Assembly: GCF_019222765.1 (NCBI RefSeq)
Contig: NZ_CP078145.1
Span: 372,001-436,000 of the forward strand
Length of the DNA: 64,000 nt
DNA from: Nocardia iowensis
GTDB lineage: Bacteria > Actinomycetota > Actinomycetes > Mycobacteriales > Mycobacteriaceae
Direction: 5' to 3'
Shown here: one piece after another, positions 1-6,147 of the stretch
How the letters are laid out: each line of letters starts with the position of its first letter
Numbering within the stretch: the stretch's first letter is position 1
Notes under the pieces: generated by a model
What the model saw: the letters and a program-made list of their open reading frames with translations, nothing else
Database searches by the model: none
What the model was told of the DNA's origin: nothing
Position numbers and translations under genes: made by a program

Positions 1-63
1 CGGCAGCGGATCCGAATTCCTCTGCCCAACAAAGCTTCCCGATAGGATCGCAAGGAGAACATC

Positions 64-216
64 ATGGGCCTTTTGTACAAGAGCATCGCGACGCTGACCT
101 ACACGGTCACGGTGATCGTGATCTACAACGCGATCGTCGCCTTCGCGCGCCAGCAAGTATTCGCAGAGCTTCGCGGCGCCACCTTTGGCGGTGACGAATC
201 CGAGCACCAATTGTGA
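64..216 (+). CDS. small membrane protein, 50 aa
   Basis: A short gene with a strong ribosome binding site (AAGGAG at 52-57) six bases before ATG. The product has one hydrophobic segment at about residues 8-28 (rich in I, V, T, Y, A), flanked by Lys6 and by Arg/Gln, and an acidic tail. It is probably a single-pass inner membrane protein. It ends just before a perfect hairpin terminator at 233-263. No family is recognised. In integrative elements such small membrane proteins are sometimes holin-like, spread or exclusion proteins, but nothing here decides between these. Confidence 0.6.
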   Translation: MGLLYKSIATLTYTVTVIVIYNAIVAFARQQVFAELRGATFGGDESEHQL

Positions 217-232
217 GCTGGTGAATCGGTAC

Positions 233-263
233 GGCCCGGTCGTCCGGCGCGGACGACCGGGCC
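233..263. terminator. bidirectional hairpin terminator
   Basis: Perfect 13-bp stem (233-245 with 251-263) and a 5-nt loop lie between the convergent genes at 64-216 and 285-659. It would end both transcripts. There is no clear T-tract, which is common in actinobacteria. Confidence 0.7.
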
Positions 264-284
264 AGACTCCGCGCGGGTGGAGCC

Positions 285-659
285 TCAATAGCGGTCATCG
301 TCTTCATCGGCTGAATAGCGCTTGAAGTAAGCGTTGGACTCGGCCGTCTGCTCGTGGACTTCGACGAGCGGCTCAGCCAGGTCGAGCAGTCGCTGCGCGA
401 CCGCACTGGCATCCACGCCGGGCAGGTAGCCGTCCTCGGCCTTGGTCAGGCCGCCCAACAGTGGTGACGCCAAAAAGTCGAGCACGGCGGCGACCTCATT
501 CACGTTCGGTGGTGGATCGACCAAGCGGCGTACCACGCGAAAAACATCGAGCGCCGTGATGGGTTTGGTCATGCTGCCCTGCCCGGCGTCGGCGAGCTCC
601 TCGACCTCGTCCTCGATAACCTGCAGCACCGCCACCAGCCACGCAGCCGCATGATCCAT
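285..659 (-). CDS. hypothetical acidic protein, 124 aa
   Basis: The product is acidic and mostly helical in composition, without membrane segments or cysteines, ending in a strongly acidic Asp/Glu-Asp tract. ATG at 659 has only a weak purine-rich site upstream. The gene converges on the small membrane protein gene and lies downstream of 760-1227 on the same strand, separated by a terminator. No family is recognised. Size and style resemble the other small element proteins here (5375-5749, 6696-7100), but no convincing alignment was made by eye. Confidence 0.6.
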   Translation of the reverse strand: MDHAAAWLVAVLQVIEDEVEELADAGQGSMTKPITALDVFRVVRRLVDPPPNVNEVAAVLDFLASPLLGGLTKAEDGYLPGVDASAVAQRLLDLAEPLVEVHEQTAESNAYFKRYSADEDDDRY

Positions 660-716
660 CCGCCATGCCTAACACACTCGAACCGGACCGAGTTCACGAC
701 CTGGTCAAACGAGGTC

Positions 717-745
717 GGCGGGTAGAGGAGCCATTTCTACCCGCC
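717..745 (-). terminator. hairpin terminator after the 760-1227 gene
   Basis: Stem of nine perfect pairs (717-725 with 737-745) and an 11-nt loop, just downstream of the stop codon of the minus-strand gene at 760-1227. Confidence 0.6.
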
Positions 746-759
746 GTGCCGATTCCCGG

Positions 760-1227
760 TTAGCGGACGCGGGTTCCGTAGCGGGGGCTGGGGAAGGTCT
801 CAGGGTCGACACCGGGCCACTTCTCCTCGGCGCGCAAGCGGTCACGCAGGTCACGCAAGCACTTGTGGTGGGCCAGATATCCGTTCCCGCCTTCGAGGAA
901 CTCGGTGCGGACCTTGGCGGCGATCTTGTCGATGGGTCGCTTGGTGCTGACCTTGATGCGTTCGTGCCAGTTCTCGGCGTTCTCGTCGTAGAAGAGGTCC
1001 GGCAGGTCGTAGGTGAGCCCGACCACCTCCACTCGGTGCTTGCCGACGGGGGAGACCCGAATCTTCTGGCGCTGCGGACCGTCGAGATACGCCTCGCACG
1101 CGCCGTTCATGTACGGATACAGCGTCCAGCCGGGCCCCCAATGCTCAGCCAGGCGCTCGGCGAAGTCGGCCAGAGCCATGCCGGTCAAGAAGTCGGGCAG
1201 TGCGGTCGGGTTGGTGTCGCTGGTCAT
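760..1227 (-). CDS. hypothetical protein, 155 aa
   Basis: A soluble protein with many aromatic residues in the first half (HWGPGWTLYPYMNG near residue 28) and basic residues in the second. No known domain is recognised. ATG at 1227 was chosen because GAAAGGA lies seven bases upstream; a GTG/ATG extension to 1266 would add 13 residues but has no ribosome binding site. It is divergent from the wHTH gene at 1469, with a 240-bp region of inverted repeats between them. It is probably an element-borne accessory protein of unknown role. Confidence 0.6.
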   Translation of the reverse strand: MTSDTNPTALPDFLTGMALADFAERLAEHWGPGWTLYPYMNGACEAYLDGPQRQKIRVSPVGKHRVEVVGLTYDLPDLFYDENAENWHERIKVSTKRPIDKIAAKVRTEFLEGGNGYLAHHKCLRDLRDRLRAEEKWPGVDPETFPSPRYGTRVR

Positions 1228-1257
1228 CGCGAATCCTTTCGTGCTGGTTGATTGCTG

Positions 1258-1384
1258 CGACACCATGAACGCTCTGCATCCCCCAGCGAGTCAAGCGCCG
1301 TGTTGATCTAAATCGGTTGTTACACAACATGTTTCATCAACAACCGGCTTGACTTCGGTGGCCGCGAGAGCGTTCATGGTGTCG
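1258..1384. repeat. perfect 18-bp inverted repeat enclosing a nested palindrome
   Basis: CGACACCATGAACGCTCT at 1258-1275 is repeated exactly inverted at 1367-1384. The 91-bp segment between them contains a second inverted repeat (CGGTTGTT ... AACAACCG, about 1313-1348) centred near the palindrome AACATGTT. The block sits between divergent genes 760-1227 and 1469-2221. Each arm contains an ATG reading M-N-A-L; the left-pointing one opens a 28-codon reading frame (1377 to 1291), the right-pointing one 13 codons. Neither has a ribosome binding site. It could be a regulator-binding region or an invertible segment. Confidence 0.7.
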
Positions 1385-1420
1385 TAGCCCGAACACACCG
1401 GCAGCACACCGGGGGCTACC

Positions 1421-1434
1421 GCCCCGACCGGGGC
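1421..1434 (+). promoter_or_regulatory. 5'-leader hairpin before the wHTH gene
   Basis: GCCCCGACCGGGGC forms a compact 5-bp GC stem with a GACC loop about 35 bp before the ATG of the 1469 gene. Its position matches the leader hairpins in front of the minus-strand element genes, though the sequence differs. Confidence 0.35.
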
Positions 1435-1468
1435 ATGACCACCCACCAACACCTTTCGAGGAGCTGTC

Positions 1469-2221
1469 ATGTCCGACACCACAACGACCACCGAACCCAC
1501 CACCGCCGACAAGCTCTGGGCCGCGCTGCACGAAGCACCTGGTGCCACCTCCGCCGAACTCGCCGAGCGCGCCGGAATCGGCGGCTCCACCGCCCGCAAG
1601 CTCCTGGTCGCCCTGGAGCGCACCACCGGCGCGTACCGCACCGAAGGCGAATCCGACGGCAGCGCCCGCCGCCCCGCCGACCGCTGGTGGCCCAACACCG
1701 ACTCCGGCGACGCCGACGGCGAGAGCGAGACCCCTGCCGACGAGACCGCCGAAGTGCCCGCTGAATCGGCCGACACCGCCGCAACGGCGCAAGACCCGGC
1801 CACGCCTACCACCGGCGATGACGACGCGACAGCGGGCGAGGACGAGGCCCACACTCCGGACGCCGGAATCGACTTCCCCACAACGGATCTCGACGAAGCC
1901 ACAGACCTCGACGAGGTCATCGCCGACAGCGGCGAGCCCGCCACCGAGAGCGCCGAACCGGCCGAGACCGACGCCGCCGAGGCTTCGGACGCCGAGGTGT
2001 CGGTCAAGCCGAAGCGACTGGGCAAGGGGGTGCTGCGGGGGATGGTCAAGGAACTCCTGACCGATTGCCAGGGTAGGGAATTCACCCCTGGCGATATCGC
2101 CAAGGACCTGGAGCGCTCCGCCGGGGCCATCCACAACGCCCTGGAAAAGCTGGTCGCCGACGGGATCGCCATCCGGACCTGCGACGCGCCCAAGCGCTAC
2201 ACCCTCGCCGCCGACGCGTAG
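1469..2221 (+). CDS. protein with two winged-helix domains and an acidic linker, 250 aa
   Basis: Residues about 12-75 read as a winged helix-turn-helix (LWAALHEAPGATSAELAERA then a GGSTARKLLVALE recognition helix). Residues about 183-247 form a second one (LRGMVKELLTD, then GDIAKDLERSAGAIHNALEKL). A long linker of Ala, Glu, Asp, Thr and Pro (about 80-180) joins them. This is a DNA-binding layout, and the second wing ends in a basic KRYTL strand. CGAGGAG six bases before ATG fixes the start. It heads a plus-strand cluster of four genes. It could regulate the repeated promoters of this element, but that is inference; chromatin or partition proteins can look similar. Confidence 0.65.
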   Translation: MSDTTTTTEPTTADKLWAALHEAPGATSAELAERAGIGGSTARKLLVALERTTGAYRTEGESDGSARRPADRWWPNTDSGDADGESETPADETAEVPAESADTAATAQDPATPTTGDDDATAGEDEAHTPDAGIDFPTTDLDEATDLDEVIADSGEPATESAEPAETDAAEASDAEVSVKPKRLGKGVLRGMVKELLTDCQGREFTPGDIAKDLERSAGAIHNALEKLVADGIAIRTCDAPKRYTLAADA

Positions 2222-2226
2222 CGGAT

Positions 2227-2282
2227 CCAACGCCCAGCCTCGGGCACCGGCCGACCGGCCGGTGCACCTGGCTGGCCGTTGG
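2227..2282 (+). terminator. long imperfect hairpin, terminator or leader
   Basis: A 56-bp near-palindrome with outer arms CCAACG/CGTTGG and a core of GGGCACCGGCCG pairing across a short loop. It follows the stop codon of the 1469 gene and ends 28 bp before the next ATG. It may terminate the first transcript, act as a leader structure for the next gene, or do both. Confidence 0.5.
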
Positions 2283-2310
2283 AACCCACATCGAAAGGGG
2301 CGCAAAACCC

Positions 2311-2688
2311 ATGCCCGACACCGATATCCGATATCAGACCTATGGAGAGGTCGTCGCCCGGCTCGCCGCCGACCCCGGCGCGCGGATCACCCACGCCGAG
2401 GCCCGGACCATCGCATGGCGATGGTTCACCGACTACTACGGCGGCACGCCCTGGAACGGCGAGGAATTCTTCAGCCTCGCCCACTGGTGCGACGGCGGAC
2501 CACACGCCGAGCAGATCGCCCGGAGCCAGCTGGCCGCCGAAGCCGAGCGACTGTTGGCCGAAGTCCAGCATCCGGCTATCGCGACGCGATGGCACACCTG
2601 GGATCCGGCAGGCGACCCGCACACCGCCGCCCTGGCCGTCGCCGCATTGGCCGAGTTCCTGCACGCAGGGGCAGGTCAGGATGGCTAG
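2311..2688 (+). CDS. hypothetical protein, 125 aa
   Basis: A soluble protein rich in Ala, Glu and Trp, with aromatic clusters (WRWFTDYYGGTPW near residue 36) and a helical second half. No family is recognised. AAAGGGG about ten bases before ATG supports the start. Its end overlaps the next gene by eight bases (ATG at 2681, stop at 2686-2688), so it heads a translationally coupled three-gene unit with 2681-3004 and 3001-3222. Confidence 0.6.
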   Translation: MPDTDIRYQTYGEVVARLAADPGARITHAEARTIAWRWFTDYYGGTPWNGEEFFSLAHWCDGGPHAEQIARSQLAAEAERLLAEVQHPAIATRWHTWDPAGDPHTAALAVAALAEFLHAGAGQDG

Positions 2689-3004
2689 GCCGACCTACGG
2701 CTACGTCGCCCGCCGCGCCTATAGTCACGAGGGGGCGGGCCTCGTGCTCACCGAGGATGAAGCAAAAGTCGTCGCCGCCGGATGGGTCGGCCAGTTCTAC
2801 TGCCGCGAGCTGTATCGATGGGTCTGCGGCGTCACCGCAATCGACCCGAAAACCCTCGTCAGCGAAGCGCACAAGCTCCTCGATGACCTCGCTCTCCATC
2901 GCGATGATTGGCCACACACCGGACAAGCCGAACCCAGCATTGCTGCCGCCTCCGCCCTGGTGAGATATCTGGAGGCTTTGCAGGACAAGGGGCTACGGGA
3001 ATGA
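2681..3004 (+). CDS. hypothetical protein, 107 aa
   Basis: The product begins MARPTYGYVARRAY and has one Cys pair region (FYCRELYRWVCG near residues 39-50) followed by a helical C-terminal half. The start ATG lies inside the end of the upstream gene and GGTCAGG precedes it, so translation is probably coupled. It overlaps the next gene by ATGA. No known domain is recognised. Confidence 0.6.
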   Translation: MARPTYGYVARRAYSHEGAGLVLTEDEAKVVAAGWVGQFYCRELYRWVCGVTAIDPKTLVSEAHKLLDDLALHRDDWPHTGQAEPSIAAASALVRYLEALQDKGLRE

Positions 3005-3222
3005 GCGGGCGAAGCGAGATCCGGGTCGTGCTCACCGTTGTCGAGGCCGACTCCGATGGGCCCCTGCGGTGTGAGGTCCGGGTCAACGATTGGCCGTGCG
3101 GGCACGTCGCCCGCGTACCCACCGGCTGGCGCAAGGTCAGCGACAGCACTGGCCGCACGCGCGGCCCGTTCTTCGACACCGCCGAGACCGCCGCGCTGGC
3201 GCTGGCCGGTGAATGGGGCTGA
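3001..3222 (+). CDS. small hypothetical protein, 73 aa
   Basis: Starts in an ATGA overlap with the preceding stop codon, the hallmark of translational coupling. The product looks like a small beta-rich fold: alternating hydrophobic strands at residues 6-15 and 22-32, a CEVRVNDWPCG segment with two cysteines, and an alanine-rich helix at the end. No family is recognised. A perfect 14-bp hairpin follows 10 bp after the stop. Confidence 0.6.
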   Translation: MSGRSEIRVVLTVVEADSDGPLRCEVRVNDWPCGHVARVPTGWRKVSDSTGRTRGPFFDTAETAALALAGEWG

Positions 3223-3232
3223 CCCCCGACGA

Positions 3233-3264
3233 GCGATGCCGCCCGGCGTACCGGGCGGCATCGC
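3233..3264. terminator. bidirectional hairpin terminator
   Basis: Perfect 14-bp stem (3233-3246 with 3251-3264) with loop CGTA, between the convergent genes ending at 3222 (plus) and 3276 (minus). Confidence 0.8.
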
Positions 3265-3275
3265 GGCTTCTCGGG

Positions 3276-3461
3276 CTACCCGGCCTTGTGCAGCTTCCAG
3301 AACCCACCGCGCGCAGCGGCGGCCTCCCAGGCGGCGACGGCCGCGGGCTCGGCGTCGGCCGCCGAAATCCGCGTCATCGAATACTCGGTGTCGGAGAGGG
3401 TCTCGTCGAAGGGCATCCCGTTGTTGTCGTACTCCTGCACGATGTAGAGGTTGTTGGCCAT
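3276..3461 (-). CDS. small hypothetical protein, 61 aa
   Basis: GAGAAGGA about seven bases before ATG at 3461 gives a good start. The product begins MANNLYIVQEYDNNG, carries a DETLSDTEY acidic stretch and ends in an alanine-rich, basic tail. It is monocistronic: a terminator lies downstream, and the 513-bp region upstream has no gene. Nothing identifies its function. The N-terminal strand pattern is reminiscent of short phage or element proteins, but this is only an impression. Confidence 0.5.
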   Translation of the reverse strand: MANNLYIVQEYDNNGMPFDETLSDTEYSMTRISAADAEPAAVAAWEAAAARGGFWKLHKAG

Positions 3462-3974
3462 CGCCTCGTCCTTCTCGTTGTGGTTGTTTCGTCCACACCA
3501 TGAACTCCTCTGCCGGGCGAGAAAGTCGACCGTTGCGACGCGTAATCAACTGGTCTACAGGACATTACGTAGATTCGCGGCGATACGTGCTGTGGCGCTT
3601 ACCGGACTCCGGCCTTCGGCGGGACCTCGATGAACGAAAGAACCGACCGTCCCTCCCTGGTGCGGGAGCGGGCGGTCGGCCGTGGTTCGACATTAGCGTG
3701 CTGGTCGTCGATCCATCCACCCGATCAGCGTTGTCCGTCTCAACCCCGACACCGGACAGACGTGGGGCAAGCCCGAACCCCGGCCAGGGCGCCCGCCGAA
3801 GTCGAACGTCCGCGGCTGATCTCAACGCTGAGGCGAAGTTCCGGGATCGTCGCCGCGCCGGGCCGCGCAACGACCGCCGGGCACTCGCTCGCCGGCCGCG
3901 ACAGAGTGCCGCGATCGAGCAGAATCGCGGCGCGTATCCGCCCGGCGCCACGGCCGCACTTCTACTGTGCGTGC
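3462..3974. other. 513-bp region without a gene
   Basis: Open frames here have unbalanced Arg/Pro composition and low third-position GC, and look non-coding. The region must hold the promoter of the minus-strand gene at 3276-3461 and of the plus-strand gene at 3975. A short inverted repeat CGTAAT ... ATTACG lies at about 3540-3570. A hairpin-like GACCGTCCCTCCC ... GGGAGCGGGCGGTC lies at about 3646-3684. Confidence 0.5.
3963..3968 (+). promoter_or_regulatory. candidate -10 element, leaderless gene
   Basis: TACTGT ends six bases before the ATG at 3975, the spacing expected when transcription starts at the A of the start codon. No ribosome binding site is seen, which agrees with a leaderless transcript. 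Confidence 0.4.
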
Positions 3975-4502
3975 ATGACTTCCGATACCGCGCTGTGGCA
4001 GTCCCGCAGTGCCCGTGACCACGACTGCGCCGCCGCCGTCCAGGCGCTGACCGCGAAGTTCTTCCGCGACGACGACCTGGGCGCCTCGTATGCGCCTGCC
4101 CAGCTCAAACAGGCGATCGAGCTGATGTCGGTGCTGAACCGCTATCTCAGCAACGCGATCGCAACGCCGGGCTGGCATGGCGCACCCGACCCGGCGCACC
4201 GCTTCGAGCTGACGTGCGCGCTGACCGATATGGCCTACGAGCAGCGTCGCTTGTACTGGGGTCTGGCGCGATGGGCCAAACAGAGTCACGAATACGACGA
4301 GCTGGACGCCTCGCAGGCGTTCACCGCCGCGCACCGGTTCCTCGACGCCCGCCGCTGCGTCGCCGAGCTCGGCGACGCGCTCACCCAAGCCCACAGCTAC
4401 ATCGGTCAGAGTTGCGACCGGGCTTGTACCCGGCACGAGGGCATTGCCAACTACACCGATGACACCGACGAGGACTATGACATGGACTTTCACGACCTGT
4501 GA
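3975..4502 (+). CDS. hypothetical helical protein, 175 aa
   Basis: Mostly helical soluble protein with a conserved-looking core (QAIELMSVLNRYLSNAIA, residues about 45-62) and an acidic C-terminus (DDTDEDYDMDFHD). No ribosome binding site precedes ATG and a -10-like TACTGT sits just upstream, so it is probably leaderless. GTGA at 4499-4502 couples it to a 46-codon gene. No known domain is recognised. Confidence 0.6.
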   Translation: MTSDTALWQSRSARDHDCAAAVQALTAKFFRDDDLGASYAPAQLKQAIELMSVLNRYLSNAIATPGWHGAPDPAHRFELTCALTDMAYEQRRLYWGLARWAKQSHEYDELDASQAFTAAHRFLDARRCVAELGDALTQAHSYIGQSCDRACTRHEGIANYTDDTDEDYDMDFHDL

Positions 4503-4639
4503 TCTCCGCTGACGCGGACGATTTCACCAGGTGGGACAGAGAAGAAGAGCGCGCACGCGGTGCGCCGGAGGGGCGTTCACGCGCCGACGACGCCGAAGAG
4601 GTGGCGGCGCAGGGCCGCCACCTCGAACCGTTCGGCTAG
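4499..4639 (+). CDS. small hypothetical protein, 46 aa
   Basis: GTG overlaps the upstream stop codon as GTGA, so translation is likely coupled. The product is very charged (Asp/Glu/Arg rich, TRWDREEERARG near residue 10) and would be disordered or helical. Its TAG stop and the TAG stop of the opposite-strand gene share the palindrome CTAG at 4636-4639. GC-rich third positions support coding. No function can be assigned. Confidence 0.5.
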   Translation: MISADADDFTRWDREEERARGAPEGRSRADDAEEVAAQGRHLEPFG

Positions 4640-4995
4640 GAAGCCTCCGGGAAGGTCCAAGTCCCGACCGTGCCGTCGTCGCTGGCATAGGTGATGGTGC
4701 CCGTGGCTCCGGCCTGTTCCAGGTAGTCGAAGGCGTCACCGGCTTCCGAGGCGTCGCGCTGTCCGGTGAGGTGAATGGTCACACTCCCGTCGTCGTTGCG
4801 CTTGATCTCGGGATCGTCGAAGCATTCGAACTCCCTGGCCAGGTTCTCGGCGATGGCGCTGACCAGGTCGTCGCCGGGCTCGGTCTCCACCATCCAGTAG
4901 TACTCGGTCAGCAGGTTCACGGCGGCTTGCACCGCGTCGGCGTCTGCGCTGGGCGCGGGGAAGGTGATGGTGGCGTCGAAGTTGATGGTGTCCAT
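4636..4995 (-). CDS. hypothetical acidic protein, 119 aa
   Basis: Start ATG at 4995 has AAGGGAG about eight bases upstream, inside the repeated leader. The product begins with a beta strand (MDTINFDATITFPAP), has a central helix containing EYYW, then strands with KRNDDGSVTIHLTG. It looks like a small alpha/beta fold with no membrane part. It is driven by the first copy of the repeated TTGTAA promoter (5084-5089) and is monocistronic. No family is recognised. Confidence 0.6.
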   Translation of the reverse strand: MDTINFDATITFPAPSADADAVQAAVNLLTEYYWMVETEPGDDLVSAIAENLAREFECFDDPEIKRNDDGSVTIHLTGQRDASEAGDAFDYLEQAGATGTITYASDDGTVGTWTFPEAS

Positions 4996-5030
4996 CGTGG
5001 GCTCCCTTGTGTCGGTGATCTGTCCTGTCG

Positions 5031-5089
5031 GGCGGGTCCGACCCCGCTCCAACGAGTCCAATATTACAACGGCGGAGTAGTTATTACAA
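5031..5089 (-). promoter_or_regulatory. repeated promoter-leader module, copy A
   Basis: Read on the minus strand: -35 TTGTAA (5084-5089), a 17-bp spacer, -10 TAATAT (5061-5066), then a leader with CGTTGG and the hairpin GGAGCGGGGTCGGACCCGCC (5031-5050) before the 4636-4995 gene. The sequence CGTTGTAATA occurs twice, 21 bp apart, once over the -35 and once reaching the -10, as expected for a tandem operator. Copies B (5786-5845) and D (7137-7195) are nearly the same. Confidence 0.8.
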
Positions 5090-5225
5090 CGATCTGGCGA
5101 GCAAAACTGTTGTGCTGCAACATCTTTCGTTTTACTGGGCGTACGCGCGGCTCGCTCGGCATCGGGCGGGTCGCTGCCGCCGAGGAGAAATGTGGACTCG
5201 ACGGGCACGGCATCCCGTGCCGACC

Positions 5226-5248
5226 GGGGGGGGGGGGGGGGGGGGGGG
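5226..5248. repeat. run of 23 consecutive G
   Basis: An uninterrupted 23-base G tract (C on the minus strand) in the intergenic region between 4995 and 5375, about 135 bp upstream of promoter copy A. Such tracts slip during replication. They are also a common site of assembly error, so its true length is uncertain. It is not in a convincing coding sequence. Confidence 0.9.
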
Positions 5249-5332
5249 CGTCGTCGCCGGGTTCGTGTAGCGGTGCCGTCCGGGATCGGCGGGGGAATCT
5301 CGCGGAGGGGCGGCCTGGGGCCGAAACGGACA

Positions 5333-5367
5333 TTGCCCTGGGCGAGTGTGCTTGTCGCCCAGGGCAA
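5333..5367 (-). terminator. hairpin terminator, GCCCTGGGCG family
   Basis: Perfect 13-bp stem TTGCCCTGGGCGA (5333-5345) with 5355-5367 and a 9-nt loop, immediately after the stop of the minus-strand gene 5375-5749. The same ten-base stem core recurs at 5898-5928. Confidence 0.8.
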
Positions 5368-5374
5368 TACGTGA

Positions 5375-5749
5375 TCAGTGTGCGGTCAGTAGCCGGTGGA
5401 CTTTCTGCGCGTGGTGCGCGGTTTCCAGCAGCTGGAACGCCGCCGCCTCGAGCAGGTAGTTGTCGCTGCCGTCGGGTGCGCGCTGGATCATCACCAGGTT
5501 CACCCCGCTGACCCAGGTCAAGATCGCCATGAGGGCGGCGCTGCGGGCGTCCTCGGACACCTTCTCGCTACTGAGCTTTCGGCGGGCCTCGATCATCGCG
5601 GTGAGCGCGTCGTCGATGCTCACCTGCATCATCGTCGGCATCGGGATCGGCTCCGGGAGCGTGTCCAGGAATCCGGCGATCTCGTCGTAGGTCTGCATGG
5701 CGAGCGCGCCGATCTTCTCGGCGTTGTTGTCGTACTGGTCGAGGTTCAT
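5375..5749 (-). CDS. hypothetical helical protein, 124 aa
   Basis: AAAGGGA seven bases before ATG at 5749 fixes the start. The product is almost entirely helical. Its second half (residues about 48-122) can be laid over residues 50-125 of the 6696-7100 product: both have an ARR/ARQ helix, a hydrophobic helix, a (PDG/PGD) turn, LLEAAAF/LLRAALL and a final LLTAH/LLTGQ. The two are probably distant paralogues. It has promoter copy B upstream and its own terminator. Function unknown. Confidence 0.6.
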   Translation of the reverse strand: MNLDQYDNNAEKIGALAMQTYDEIAGFLDTLPEPIPMPTMMQVSIDDALTAMIEARRKLSSEKVSEDARSAALMAILTWVSGVNLVMIQRAPDGSDNYLLEAAAFQLLETAHHAQKVHRLLTAH

Positions 5750-5785
5750 CTCGATCCCTTTCGTCGTGTGGTGATCTGTCGCGCC

Positions 5786-5845
5786 GGGCGAGTTCCGACC
5801 CCGCCCAACGACACCCACATTACAACGACAGGGTAGTGCTTACAA
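5786..5845 (-). promoter_or_regulatory. repeated promoter-leader module, copy B
   Basis: On the minus strand: -35 TTGTAA (5840-5845), 17-bp spacer GCACTACCCTGTCGTTG, -10 TAATGT (5817-5822), then leader CGTTGGGCGGGGTCGGA and the rest of the hairpin (5786-5806), ending in a conserved ATCACC before the 5375-5749 gene. Upstream, GAAAACTGTTG at about 5870-5880 matches AAAACTGTTGTG upstream of copy A in inverted orientation. Confidence 0.8.
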
Positions 5846-5897
5846 CAACATAGACGATGAAAACTCTTCTACCGCAACAGTTTTCACAACACACATC

Positions 5898-5928
5898 GCC
5901 CTGGGCGAATCGGCGATCCGCCCAGGGC
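5898..5928 (-). terminator. hairpin terminator, GCCCTGGGCG family
   Basis: GCCCTGGGCG (5898-5907) pairs perfectly with CGCCCAGGGC (5919-5928) across an 11-nt loop, right after the stop of the small gene 5938-6066. The stem equals that of the terminator at 5333-5367, which suggests the intergenic blocks were copied as units. Confidence 0.8.
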
Positions 5929-5937
5929 AAGAGGTGC

Positions 5938-6066
5938 TCAGGTGTCGGCCGAGGGCTCGGGCATGCCGATCCGGCGCACAGTGAAGGACAGGTCATTCGT
6001 GCCGGGGTTCGGGGTGACGGCCACGATGGTGTCGCCGGGGCGTAGATCGTCGGCCGGAGTCTGCAC
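5938..6066 (-). CDS. small hypothetical protein, about 42 aa
   Basis: A short frame with protein-like composition and high third-position GC: DLRPGDTIVAVTPNPG, then LSFTVRRIGMPEPSADT. The start is uncertain; GTG at 6066 is the best in-frame choice and has only a weak CCGGA upstream. The frame stays open further, but that part overlaps a degenerate copy of the repeated promoter. A family terminator follows the stop. The fragment resembles a small beta-barrel (RPGDTIVAV) and may be the remnant of a longer gene. Confidence 0.45.
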   Translation of the reverse strand: MQTPADDLRPGDTIVAVTPNPGTNDLSFTVRRIGMPEPSADT

Positions 6067-6090
6067 CAGATCCGGCTGCGTTGCGTCGGT

Positions 6091-6110
6091 GGAAGAGTAG
6101 TAACTACAAC
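6091..6110 (-). promoter_or_regulatory. degenerate promoter module, copy C
   Basis: On the minus strand GTTGTAGTTACTACTCTTCC matches the -35 and spacer half of copies A, B and D, but no -10 or leader hairpin follows. It lies between the HTH gene (6148-6555) and the small gene 5938-6066. It may be a truncated module or an operator half-site. Confidence 0.5.
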
Positions 6111-6147
6111 GATGCCCAAGGTGAAATATGTTGTCCTGAACAGGTTT

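Noticed and set aside
1291..1377. 28-codon frame inside the inverted repeat
   Set aside because: No ribosome binding site and it depends entirely on the repeat arm for its ATG. Noted with the repeat rather than called as a gene.
4996..5367. Extension of the 4636-4995 gene upstream across the G tract to 5367
   Set aside because: It would run through a terminator, a promoter and a C23 tract, and the AAAGGGAG-type site at ATG 4995 is good. The encoded Pro/Arg stretch is non-protein-like.
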